DNA of 64,000 nucleotides from Fremontodendron californicum (taxonomy: Eukaryota; Streptophyta; Magnoliopsida; Malvales; Malvaceae): contig JAULJL010000021.1 in the NCBI GenBank assembly GCA_030761205.1, positions 12,443,160 through 12,507,159 on the forward strand, read 5' to 3'. The notes beneath the pieces are model-generated. The model was not told the DNA's origin and did not search any database. It saw only the letters and a list, made by a program, of their open reading frames with translations. Shown here piece after piece: positions 1-10,371 of the stretch (position 1 is its first letter; every line of letters starts with the position of its first letter). A program made the position numbers and the translations under genes.

Positions 1-3000
1 GACAAGGGGGGAATTTTGACAGGCCCAGTACTCAGTCTTCTGCGATTTTGCAAATGTGGAGGGAGTTGGAGGATGAACATTTGTTGAATAGGGCCCGGGA
101 GAGGGTGAGGGAAAGGTTGGGGCAGCAAAGGAATGTTGATAGTAATAGGACAATGTCTATTATGACTTTGTCTGAGAGTCGCGGGAGCGAGAATCATGGG
201 AGTGTTGGGGATGTGAGTGAGAGTGAGAATGAGTATGGAACTTGGTCGCAGGATCAGGGTGTGTCACAGAATGATCATGGGGATAATAATGGGTATAGTA
301 GGGAGCAATCTCCTGATCTTGGCGAAGTTGAGAGGGAGGGGGTGAGACAGATTGTTCGGGGATGGATGGAGAGTGGGATTAGTGATCATTCGTTCAGTGT
401 TACCCAAAGGGCTGGCAGTCCTAGAGCTGAATGGCTTGGCGAAACGGAGCGTGAGAGAGTTAGAATTGTCCGGGAGTGGGTGCAAATGACAAGTCAGCAG
501 CGAGGAGTTTGTGGGGGACAGAGGGAAGATCAGGCAGCTACAATTGGTGCTCATGTTGATCGAGTGCGTGAAGGCTCAGTTGCTGATCATGATGAAGGGC
601 AACCAGAGCATATTCGGAGGGACTTGCGGAGGTTGCGTGGAAGACAAGCTGTAATTGACTTACTTGTGAGGATTGAAAGAGAAAGACAGAGGGAACTTCA
701 GGGTTTGTTGGAGCACCGTGCTGTATCTGATTTTGCTCATCGGAACCGCATTCAGGTCAGTTGGCTATCATGAAGTTTGTTAAGTTTGCACATCTCTAAG
801 ACAGTCAACATTATTAGCTCCCTTGCATTTGTAAATGCTGCATACATGCTTTTCTTTTCTTCAGTGAATTATATTCAGCTATACTTTGTATATTTATTTT
901 TTAACTTTGCTAATTTGCAGAAAGTGTCTCAAATTTGCTGCATCTTAAATTGACTTAAAGTAAATGTGCATATTTTTAGTTTTCTACTAAGGTTGTGCTA
1001 TTTGGTTTTGCACTAATGGTGTATTGTACACATATGCTTTCTCTTGATTAGTGTATTTCTTATATTTGTTTGTAATAAAAGGATTACAAGTTGTCCGCTC
1101 CATTGATGGATGTTAGTTCCATTGTTTGAGTCAAGGTTTTGACTTTTGAGTCCAAGATATATTGTTGTTTCATGTGGGATTAACCTGTTTCAATAATAAG
1201 GTACTAAGGATGTTCTACTTTAAGTCAAGAGCCATTTGCTGAAAACTTTGTGGAAACTAAGTCTGTTTGATTGGCTCAACACTTGGCTGGACTTTATTTA
1301 TAGTTTAGTTGCTCAAGAAGCTTGATCTATTTACTTTACTAGGATCTATGTAAATTGATTTGATTTTCTTATAAGGTTTATGGTTCTCCTTTCACCAACC
1401 AATAAAAAACAAGTAATTAACAAAAGGAAAAAAATGTGAAACAGAGAAAGCATGACTCTAGCTTTCTTTCTGGAATGAAAAATATTCAATATCAATAGGA
1501 GGATCTGTTCTGTACTTTTCTGCAGTGCTATTCCTTAAGAAGCTTGAATCTCTTTAGTATTGGTTAGATCCATTGAATGGTGTGTAATAGTTGACTGATC
1601 TTGTTTCATCATGTATCAAATTGATTTCTTGAACTTTAGTCAATGGTGGATGACCACGACCTTCAATGATGCTCTTGGCTGACTTCTATTTTTTTCTTTT
1701 TATTTTTTTTAATTTTTTAAATTCCTTCATAAATACGTTTTTGTTACTTAAGTTTTTCATCATCCCCCCCCCCCCCCCCCCGCCCTCCCTCTCTTTGGTG
1801 CTGCCCATATAGGAATTAGAATACAGATATATTCATGCTAGGCTAGAAACTAGAGGATGTGTGCTTTTTCTTTCTTCTTAGTAGAATAATACTTGCTATA
1901 TCAGGGTTAAGACTGAAAGTAACATCAATTCTGATGTTTTTAGAATATATTTTAATTTTTTATTAAAGTAAAAATATTTAGTAAAAAATATGTCGATGTT
2001 GGAATTAGCTTTTATACATCACTCCTGGACCATTGTGTAATCACATGTCTTGACTCTTGATGTTAATATATATATTTTTTTGGTTTTGCTCAATGAAAGT
2101 CCTTTTGTAGGATTTTTTGTTTTCATATGTGTCCATGCTTAACTAGCAATGCTTTTAATTTTGCAGTCACTACTCAGAGGTAGGTTCTTACGAAATGAAA
2201 GACCTGTTGAAGACGAGAGACCACCTTCAGTTGCAGCGAGTGAATTAAGTCAATTAAGACAGCGATACACTGTATCTGGTTTGAGGTAGGAACGTTTTTC
2301 ATTCATGCTTACATTAAGAATTTTTGAATAATTTTTCACTGTTATTCAAAAAAATTTGGTGATGGTTTTTAAAAGGTTGATGTTTGTGAAACAATGATTT
2401 TACGAGCTGAGGAATTTTGGCATATGATGTATAGAACAAGGTGCATTGCTATAATACTTGAGATTTGGTGTTCAGGATTGACAATCTTGTTACTTTTTGT
2501 TGATGTACTATGCAGTTATACCCCATGTAGTTATAAGGTTTTGTTTGTTGTTATGTGGTTATTTATTGATTTTTAACCTTCTGTTCCAGGAAAATTGGAA
2601 CAACTTAGTTTGATTTTTGTTTTCCTTTAGCCTTTTTTTTTTTTTGAGAAATATAAAAGTAGATCTTGCCTGTAAACAATGAGAGATATGTGGTATGTAT
2701 GGTTTTTTTTTTTATAAAAATAAGACACGGATCACAAGTGCAGAGTCCATCTACCTGTGTCTAGATACGGCTTGAACAATTCTGTGCAATGCCCTTTTCA
2801 GCTCATTCAAGTTTTCCATTGATTTCCATAAAAGCCAATTTTTTTCTCATTCAGGGAAGGGTTCCGCAATAGATTAGAAACAATTGTCCATGGTCAAGCA
2901 AGCAGCAATTCTGAAACCACATCTAGCAATGTCATCAATGATTCTAGAAATGAACTTTCCCAAACAAACATGTCACAAGATGTCGAACGTGAAAACAATG

Positions 3001-5441
3001 AGCATACACAACCTGGGAGTTTGGAAAGTGACATTGGACGGTTGCCTAATCAAACAGGAGATATGGTTAGCAACATGCTAGCTGTTGAGAGCATAAGTTG
3101 GCAAGAAAATGCTATCCAAGGTGGGAATTGGCGGGAGCCAACAACCAATGATGAGAGAGGAAACTGGCAACAGCCAACATATGCTCAGTTCAATGAATGG
3201 AGAGAGGGAAATGCAGAAGAAATGGATACAAATTGGCAAGAAAGTTCAGTTAGTGAGTATCGCCAAGAAATTCCTGGAAATGTAAATGGAGAAGAAAGTC
3301 ATCCTCAGGAAGCCCAGAGAGTTTGGCTTGAGGATGGCTCTCGGGAAGCTGTTGATAATTGGTCAGAAGGGCCTTCTGATCCTCCAAGAGCACGTCATGC
3401 AATCCCAGTTAGAAGGTCCAATAGATTTCATCCACCTGAAGATGATAATGTGTTCAGTATGGAACTTAGAGAACTTCTGAGCAGGTATTTGATCACATAG
3501 TTGGTTTTTTTTCACTTTAAGTAAAACATTACTTCTTTGATGGATGCAATTTAATTCGTAGGAGGAGTGTCTCTAATCTTCTTCGAAGTGGTTTCCGGGA
3601 AAGCCTAGACCAATTAATACAGTCTTATGTGGAAAGACAAGGTCGTTCTCCCATTGATTGGGATCTGCACAGAAACTTGCCAACTCCAGTCTCACCAGAG
3701 GGTTATCAAGAGCAGCAGAGGGATGAAACAAATGATGATCGGAATGATGCTATTAACAGGCCTTCGCTGGTGCTACCTTCTCCTCCAGTGCCACCACCAC
3801 AGCCGTTGTGGCATCAGAATTTACATCACACTAGCTGGTCTAGGCACAGCATGCATAGATCAGACATGGTGAGCCATCTTTCTTAGTCTTGCAACTGCAT
3901 ATTACCATAACTGTTGAATCTTATTGTTTCCATTCTCTTCATTATAGAGTGTTGTGTTAGATTGAAGTTTTCTCTTGGAAATTGGAATAATTTTTAACAT
4001 ATAGAGGTGAGCCCTAGGAATTCTGATTGTGAGTTTCATATTGAAGGTAAAATTATTTGTGGAATGATCCCATTTGGAGAGACATTTTGTTGGATAAGTA
4101 ATTGATTATGTATCTGGGATTTTATTTTCCTCCCTAAATGTGGTTGTCACTTATGTTTTCCTATCCAATGGTCAAATTATTGTGATAATAATCAATTTTA
4201 TAGAAAACTCAATAGGTGACTGCTGGGTTTAATTATGCTGCTTCTTTTGTATCATTATAGGTTGTCAGTCGTGGCTAGCTATGTTACTCGGAGTCGGGTA
4301 TGAGTGTCGGACAAGGATATGTGTTCGACACTGGTATGTTCAATTTTTTCTAAGATTTTTATGTATTTGAAGGCTTCTTGGAGGATCATATTCCCATACC
4401 CATGTCTGGATATGCGTCAGACACAGGTGTCGGACATGGGTACTTCAAGAAAAATGAAGAGTCGGAGCAACATAGGTGGCTAGTTGAATAGATGCTGAAT
4501 ATTCTCCAGAAATAGGCCCAGATATCTTATTTTGAGTCCATGTACAGTACTTTTTGTTACTCTGCATATTTTAAGTTATTTATGAGGATGCTTATTTTGA
4601 GCAGGAATGGGAGATGATTAATGATCTAAGAGCTGATATGGCAAAACTCCAGCAGGGCATGAGCCACATGCAGAGGATGTTAGAAGCCTGCATGGATATG
4701 CAGTTGGAGTTACAGCGATCTGTCAGGCAGGAAGTCTCTGTGGCTTTGAATCGATCAGCTGGTGAAAAAGGTTTGTAAATCCTCCCAACTTTTCTTTCCT
4801 GCAAAGCATTAGTTTGGATTTTTTTTTTCCCCTTTATAAATGCCTTGAGGTAATTTTGATTGTTTCTGTTTTTAATTTTATTCGCATTCCAGGTTTGAGT
4901 GCAGAAATATCAAACGATGGATCTAATTGGGGTCATGTGAGGAAAGGGACTTGCTGTGTTTGTTGTGATAGCCATATCGATTCGCTTTTGTACAGGTTTA
5001 CCTTCTTAACTTCTCTAAATCTTTCCATGGTCAGTATCATCTTATGTTGTTCCGACTCTTTATTTTTCTTTAAGTATTCGTATCCGATGCGTATCCGGAC
5101 ATGGGTATGGGATATGATCCTCCAAAGATCCTTCAAATACATAAAAATTTTAGAAAAAATTGACCATACCCGTGTCCGACATTCATACCAGAGTCCGAGT
5201 AACATAGATATCATCTGCTAGTACTGGTGTATGCACATATGTGAAAGCATGATTTGAAACACTCCTTTGATGCTTTGATTATACATTGGAATTTGTTTTT
5301 TCACATTAAAAAATCGGTTGCAGATGCGGACACATGTGCACTTGTTCAAAATGTGCAAACGAGTTGGTTCGTGGCGGAGGAAAATGCCCATTGTGTCGAG
5401 CACCCATTGTCGAGGTAATCCGCGCATACTCAATACTGTAA
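1..5441 (+). CDS. RING-type E3 ubiquitin ligase, 3' part of gene (seven exons)
   Basis: The gene runs in from the left edge, so its N-terminus is missing. Exons fit GT..AG rules and keep one frame: 1-755, 2167-2285, 2855-3484, 3562-3868, 4605-4770, 4893-4995, 5324-5441 (TAA 5439-5441), giving 731 residues here. The protein is long, polar and mostly disordered. Exon 1 is rich in Arg and Glu (RERQRELQGLLEHRAVSDF), exon 3 holds several spaced W-containing repeats (NWRE, NWQQ, NWQE), and exon 5 encodes a probable coiled coil (EWEMINDLRADMAKLQQGM). The last two exons encode a C3HC4 RING finger, with CCVC in exon 6 and CGHMCTCSKC plus CPLC in exon 7, ending shortly after it (VEVIRAYSIL). This is the layout of a conserved plant family of large proteins with a C-terminal RING. 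The expected role is E2 binding and ubiquitin transfer; the substrate is unknown. The RING is split by the last intron, which holds a MITE. Confidence 0.9.
1764..1781. repeat. 18-base C homopolymer in intron 1
   Basis: Eighteen consecutive C lie inside the 1411-bp first intron of the RING gene and are followed by a CT-rich stretch. It is a simple repeat, likely length-variable, and also a place where assembly length may be wrong. Confidence 0.9.
4279..4475 (+). mobile_element. Family A MITE (hAT-like) in intron 4 of the RING gene
   Basis: A 197-bp element begins CTATGTTACTCGG and ends CAACATAG, so the ends form an imperfect terminal inverted repeat. It is flanked by an exact 8-bp duplication GTGGCTAG (4271-4278 and 4476-4483). 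Eight-base duplications are typical of hAT transposons. The interior has paired GTGTCGGACA-type motifs and codes for nothing. Related copies occur at 5042, 5705, 5751, 53838, 54425 and 62416. Confidence 0.85.
5042..5207 (-). mobile_element. Family A MITE in the last intron of the RING gene
   Basis: A 166-bp family A copy in reverse orientation sits in the 328-bp intron between the two RING exons. Its ends read TTATGTTGTTCC and GAGTAACATAG. Flanks GTATCATC and ATATCATC match at 7 of 8 positions and are the likely target duplication. About half of this intron is transposon. Confidence 0.8.
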
Positions 5442-5637
5442 AGAGATGAAAAAACAGAATAAGAATTGAACAGAATGACTGTTAAGGTCTAAAAGAGCCA
5501 GTGTCAGTTAAAGGCCCCAATCTGTTGAATGTTCAGTTGTTGCCGGTGTTTTTCTGATTATGTGGAACACTACGCAGTGCATAATCAGTGTATAATTGGA
5601 ACAACAATTGACATCATTGATTCATTATTCATGCATA

Positions 5638-5643
5638 AATAAA
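5638..5643 (+). promoter_or_regulatory. Candidate poly(A) signal of the RING gene
   Basis: AATAAA lies 197 bases after the stop codon and before the next MITE pair, a plausible distance for a plant 3' UTR. Plant poly(A) signals are loose, so the call rests on position and the consensus hexamer only. Confidence 0.45.
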
Positions 5644-5704
5644 ATGTCGTAGATAAATTTTTTTTTCTTCCTGTCTCCTTTCCTTGATAACTAGTTCTGG
5701 CAGC

Positions 5705-6093
5705 CTATGTTACCTGGATTTGAGGTTGAGTGTCAGATACGGGTACGTGCTTTTATATTGCTCCGACTCTTCATTTTTCTTGAAGTACCCGTGTCCGACG
5801 CATATCCGGATATGGGTATGGGAATATGATCCTCCAAGGACCTTCTAAATACATGAAAATTTTGGAAAAAATTGAATATATCCGTGTCGGACACATGCCT
5901 GTGTTCGACACTCACACCCGAGTCCAAGTAACATATTATGCTCAACATGGATATACTCAATTTTTTTTTAAAGTTTTTCATATATTTAGAAGATTATATT
6001 TTCATATTTATGTCCGAATATGTATCGGACAAAGGTGTTAGACATGCATACTTTAGAGAACTTTAGAGAAAATGATGAGTCCGGGTAACATAG
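5705..6093 (+). mobile_element. Family A MITE, outer copy of a nested pair
   Basis: The ends CTATGTTACCTGG and GGGTAACATAG are flanked by an exact 8-bp duplication CTGGCAGC (5697-5704 and 6094-6101). Its interior is interrupted by a second, inverted copy at about 5751-5935, which explains the double length of this copy. A short local duplication of CTTTAGAGAA lies near its right end. Confidence 0.8.
5751..5935 (-). mobile_element. Family A MITE, inner copy nested in another family A MITE
   Basis: A reverse-orientation family A copy runs from a TATATTGCTCCGACTC end to a GAGTCCAAGTAACATA end inside the outer element. Its own target duplication is not clear, so the borders are approximate to a few bases. 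Confidence 0.7.
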
Positions 6094-6101
6094 CTGGCAG
6101 C

Positions 6102-6404
6102 CTAACCTGAAACATTTTTATAATTACATATTTTTTGAGACTGTTTAATCATAGAAAACTTAATTTGGGATCTAATTAATGTTAAAACTAGACAATCTAA
6201 TCCATGAAACATTTTTATGCCTCAAAAATTACAAATTAATTTTAATACATAAAATTTGTGTGAAAGTTTAGCCTAAACTATTTGCTTTGAGCTTAGATAG
6301 TAACCTAACCTGATAGTTCTTAGTCATATAAAAACTGTAATTATTCTATTTAATTAGATATATATAATTCAAAATTAGAAATTAAACAAGCATAGCCAAG
6401 TTGC
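6102..6404. other. AT-rich intergenic spacer
   Basis: No gene or recognisable repeat is seen between the nested MITEs and the LINE target duplication. Confidence 0.5.
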
Positions 6405-6596
6405 ATGATCGCATGATTTTTTTTTTTTCTTAGCCAATCAAGCTATTTTATTCATTAAGACATATTGCAGATACAACATTCACCTCAAAGGAGTTTTCAA
6501 CAATCAGAACATATAACACCCGCGGGTATATCCAGAATTCCAAGAATATAACCCACATAACATTATCATACAAAATATCAGAAAATATAAAACCTC

Positions 6597-7163
6597 TTAA
6601 TAACTGAAACACAAAATCATCCCATCTGAAACCATAAACAGCTTACCATTACTCCATGAACATGTTTGTTCTTTCCACTCCAGCTTTAGCAAGCACGTCA
6701 GCCATGCAGCTGTTTCGCGAAACACGTTAACAAAACGAATCTCACCAATATCCGACATCATCTGATCAATAGAGTCGAATAAGTCCCAAAGACTCTTAAG
6801 GTCCGGAGCATGAATTATTACACCATTTAACAGCAATGACAGATTCTGATTCAACCATGAGACAAACCTTGTTTTTCCACTAGTTTTGATGAATACTTCT
6901 AGTGCCATTTTGATTGCCATTAACTCTGCCACATTAGAGTCAAGAACTCCTATAGGACCAGAGAAGAAAGCTAAGACATTACTGTTTTCATCCCTTAATA
7001 CCCCTCCACTTCCAGCTGGTCCTGGTTTTTCTTCCGCTGCACCGTCCACATTAAACTTAAGAAATCCAGTTGGAGGTGGAATCCGAATCACCGTAAGTCG
7101 TCTGTTCCGTCTGAGCCTAGCAGGAATGCATGACATAGGATTATCCCACCACAAAGATTCCAA
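6597..7163 (-). pseudogene. LINE RNase H domain
   Basis: This open stretch of 188 codons shows the plant LINE RNase H pattern: FNVDGAAEEKPGPAGSGGVL with the first catalytic Asp, then SNVAELMAIKMALE with the Glu. In plant L1 elements this domain lies at the C-terminus of ORF2 and removes the RNA strand during reverse transcription. It is the 3'-most coding part of the LINE and is cut off from upstream ORF2 by stops. Confidence 0.8.
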
Positions 7164-7168
7164 AATAG

Positions 7169-8662
7169 TTATGTCCTTCTTGATAGCTTTAACCCAAAAA
7201 TTGACAGTAATTTGACAAAGAAGAAAATTTCATCAATTGTCCAGACCTTTTTTGCAAACACCGTTTCATTCTTAGCCAACCAAATAGACCACAAAGCAGC
7301 TGCACAGTAGGCAATCCACCAGCTTTTCAACAACCCACTGAAATTCACATCAAAGCAATATAAAATAAATGACCTCAAATTATTGGGATGGCACTATTTC
7401 ATATTCCACTAGCCAAAGAATTTATACCACAACATGCTCACCCACACGCATTTGAACAACACATGATTTGAATCCTCTGTTTCCAATTTGTATCATGGGC
7501 ATAGAAATACCCCTACTGATTAAGAAAGACATGGTCGGATTTCAATCCAGTGTAACCATCCATAAAAAACACTGCACCTTTGGTGGGATTTTCATCTTTC
7601 ATATATGACAGAAATTAGCAACCGAAACATGATTAGCAACCTCATTCAATAACATAAATAACTTTTTCACTAATAACAACCCCGCATTGTCAAATTTCCA
7701 TACAATTCTATCATTCCTTGTTGGAAACAGCACAATCCCCTCCACATTCGTCCTTAGATCCCGAAGTCCTTGCAACTCTCTATCTAACAATGGTTTAGAA
7801 AATAGATCACTCCAATTGACCTGTGAGAAAGAGTTATTCCTAGAATAATCAACCACCTTTACGAATTTGTCTGTTGCAAGAAGGAATAATCTAGGAAACA
7901 ACTCTTTTAGTGGATTCTCAAAACACCATACATCATACTAGACAGAATATCTTTTCCACCTCCCACAAACCACCGAAAACTATTGGTTCCAATAAAATTC
8001 TTAATCTCTTCCTCTTTTGCTAGATCAATGATGCCTCTTCATAATTCCGACATTTTCTTAGTATTTCTTACACTGGGCAACCACTCTTTTATATTCGAAC
8101 CATATTTGGCAGTTACAATCTTCCTCCATAGCGACTTCGATTCATTTACATACCTCCACCACCATTTTGCGAGAAGCGCCTGATTTTTCCTCTTCAGATT
8201 AGTAATCCCCAGTCCCCATATTTCTTTGTCCAACACACTCTTCGCCAATTCACTTTCGACATCTTTCTTTCAGTCTCCATCCCACCCCATAAGAAATTTT
8301 TGCGAAATTTGTCAATTTTTCTAACTACCCCTTTTGGAATCTTGAATAGTGGCATATAATAAAGTGGAAGAGAAGATAACACCAAATTAATAAGAGTCAT
8401 CCTTGCAGCAAAAGATAAAAAATTTCTTTTCCACAAGGAAAGTTTTTGTTTGAACTTGACGATGATCGATTCCCACATTGCTAATCTCCGAGGGTTAACA
8501 CCCAGAGGGATTCCTAAAAATCTAGTATTCTTATTTCCTTCCTTAAGCCAGGACACTCTCGACTTTTGGCGCCACAATGATTCCCTGCTTCTCAAAGCTT
8601 TCCACAACTCCAGCGTAATATTCTTCCTATCATCAATTTACCCTGAATTCAAATCTCTCTGA
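7169..8662 (-). pseudogene. LINE reverse transcriptase remnant, core deleted
   Basis: Fragments in several frames show the start of the plant LINE RT region (SRVSWLKEGNKNTR, about 8520-8565). This runs straight into the post-catalytic segment (FLGIPLGVNPRRLAMWESI, then LSSLPLYYMPLFKIPKGV and FLWGG). The palm with its expected Y/F-x-D-D motif is absent, so an internal deletion joins the two ends near 8520. Downstream pieces (ALLAKWWWRYVNES at 8039-8248, others at 7599-7901 and 7169-7378) match the connection region before RNase H. The segment cannot code for an active enzyme. Confidence 0.75.
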
Positions 8663-8750
8663 TTTCCCAACACATCATAATCGTTAATTCTTTTTTTCAA
8701 ATCCATAATTTTCTCACCAATATCACCGAACACATCTTTATTCCATTTCC

Positions 8751-10100
8751 TTAAAAAAAAAATTTCAATTTCTTCATTTTGGTTAAAAGACAAAACCCCA
8801 CGGTACTAATAATCCCCATACCGCACCACTCATTCTCAATTTCCTTTATGCATTCTTCATTCGACAACCAACAATTAAGAAATTTAAAAGGCCTAGGTCC
8901 CCAATCCACCACTTCAGACAATAGTAAGATAGGTATATGATCATATACTGACCTCTTTAATCCCCTCTGACATAGCTCCCTGAACTTGACGACCCACTCT
9001 GTTGATACCAAGAATCGATCCAACCTATTCCTTTTATTATCATATCCAAACCACGTGTATTTATTTCCATTTAAAGGTAAATCCACAAATTCACCCCAAT
9101 TGATGAAATCATTGAACTCTGCCATGCTGAAACTGTTGTGCGGAACTAAATCGAGATTAGTAAAATCAATTTAAACACACTGAAAAAACACAGAAATTTT
9201 ACGTGGTTCAGCAAGTATGCTTACATCCACGGGAGGAGGAGCTTGAAGCTTGTATTAATGGAGATTGAGTACAAAACATATACATAATTCAAGGTGCTAT
9301 ACTAGCACTGAACTCACAACTCACACAATACCAGAAAAACTCTATAAATTTAGAGAATTTGCTTCAACTCTTAAACTCTCGCACACTATTTTCTCTCTCT
9401 CTCTACATGGCCTTTTATAGGCAACACCATTGGTGAGAACACATTTAATGTGGCAGCCAAAGTAGCCACCATCCAACAACCATGGTAGCAAAAGTCATGG
9501 AAGCTTCCATGACTTTGGTGGTAAGCCTCCAATCTTGACTTTGGTGGTGGCTATGGTGGAAGCTTCCATGGTTGGTGGCTTAAGCCACCTTTGATGACTT
9601 TGAGCCATATTCAACAGAAACGCCCCCTGTACAACCTTTCTTCTCTGCACTGGATCTTACAACGTTGAAATCCCCCACCACATACCAATTACCATGGTTT
9701 GTCTGTTTCATATCTAGAATTTCATCCCATACCCTTTTCTACTCCTCGATCTCGCAAGGTGCATACACATTTGCAATCATACACTCAAAGTTGTGTTTTA
9801 CGCATTTACCTTTTACCACTACAACTCAACCCGTGACCATACGAGTATCTAGCATAAAGCTCCTTTTATCCCATATTATCAATAATCCTACTGATCTACC
9901 ATTTGAAGCAGAAAAAAAAAAAAAAAATCAATGTCATCATCATAACATACCTTTTGTATCTTCTGAACTGTAATATTCTCCAATTTCGTTTCTTGAAGCA
10001 CTACCATCTCAACCTTATTAGACACCAACACTTTTTTTAATATTCTGCATTTAACCTTGCTCCCAATTCCACTAATATTTCAGGACATAATCCTCATCTC
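8751..10100 (-). pseudogene. LINE endonuclease domain, split by a solo LTR
   Basis: The domain starts near 10095 with an MRIMS..NISGIGSK motif and VVLQETKLE, continues at about 9640-9800 with ANVYAPCE and NWYVVGDFN, and resumes left of the solo LTR at 8751-9125 with FVDLPLNGNKYTWFGYDNKR, a DRFLVS motif and DHIPILL. These are the ordered motifs of L1 apurinic/apyrimidinic endonucleases, which nick target DNA. A solo Copia LTR (9134-9615) cuts the domain in two and in-frame stops are present, so it is inactive. Confidence 0.8.
9134..9615 (-). mobile_element. Solo Copia LTR inside the LINE
   Basis: This 482-bp sequence begins TGTTGTGCGG and ends ATTCAACA on the plus strand, the same ends as the LTRs of the Copia element at 12375-17949. 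It has an exact 5-bp duplication GAAAC (9129-9133 and 9616-9620) and no internal region, as expected after LTR-LTR recombination. It has extra bases and differences relative to the neighbouring LTRs. Confidence 0.9.
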
Positions 10101-10371
10101 GGGAAAAAAACCTAACCCACTTCTCCAAACAAGAATGCCACCCCAATCACACCTGACTATCCACTAATTCACATAATAATTAGGAACAAATTCTCCCTCT
10201 GGTTTCGTGGTCTACCAGTTCCTTGATTATCACTTGATCCTCGCAGTTTGACGACAGACCTAATAGTTTGCCCAGCTCCCACGCTTCTTTGCTTAAAATT
10301 CTCTTCTTATTTCAAAAGTCAGAGTCTGAAAGTGATTCATTGACAATTCTACCACATTGAGATACAGATTT

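Noticed and set aside
264..554. Antisense open frame in the RING gene first exon
   Set aside because: It is a shadow of the purine-rich coding strand; the plus-strand frame matches a conserved family.
4592..4804. Antisense open frame over exon 5 of the RING gene
   Set aside because: It overlaps the conserved coiled-coil exon and is only its complement.
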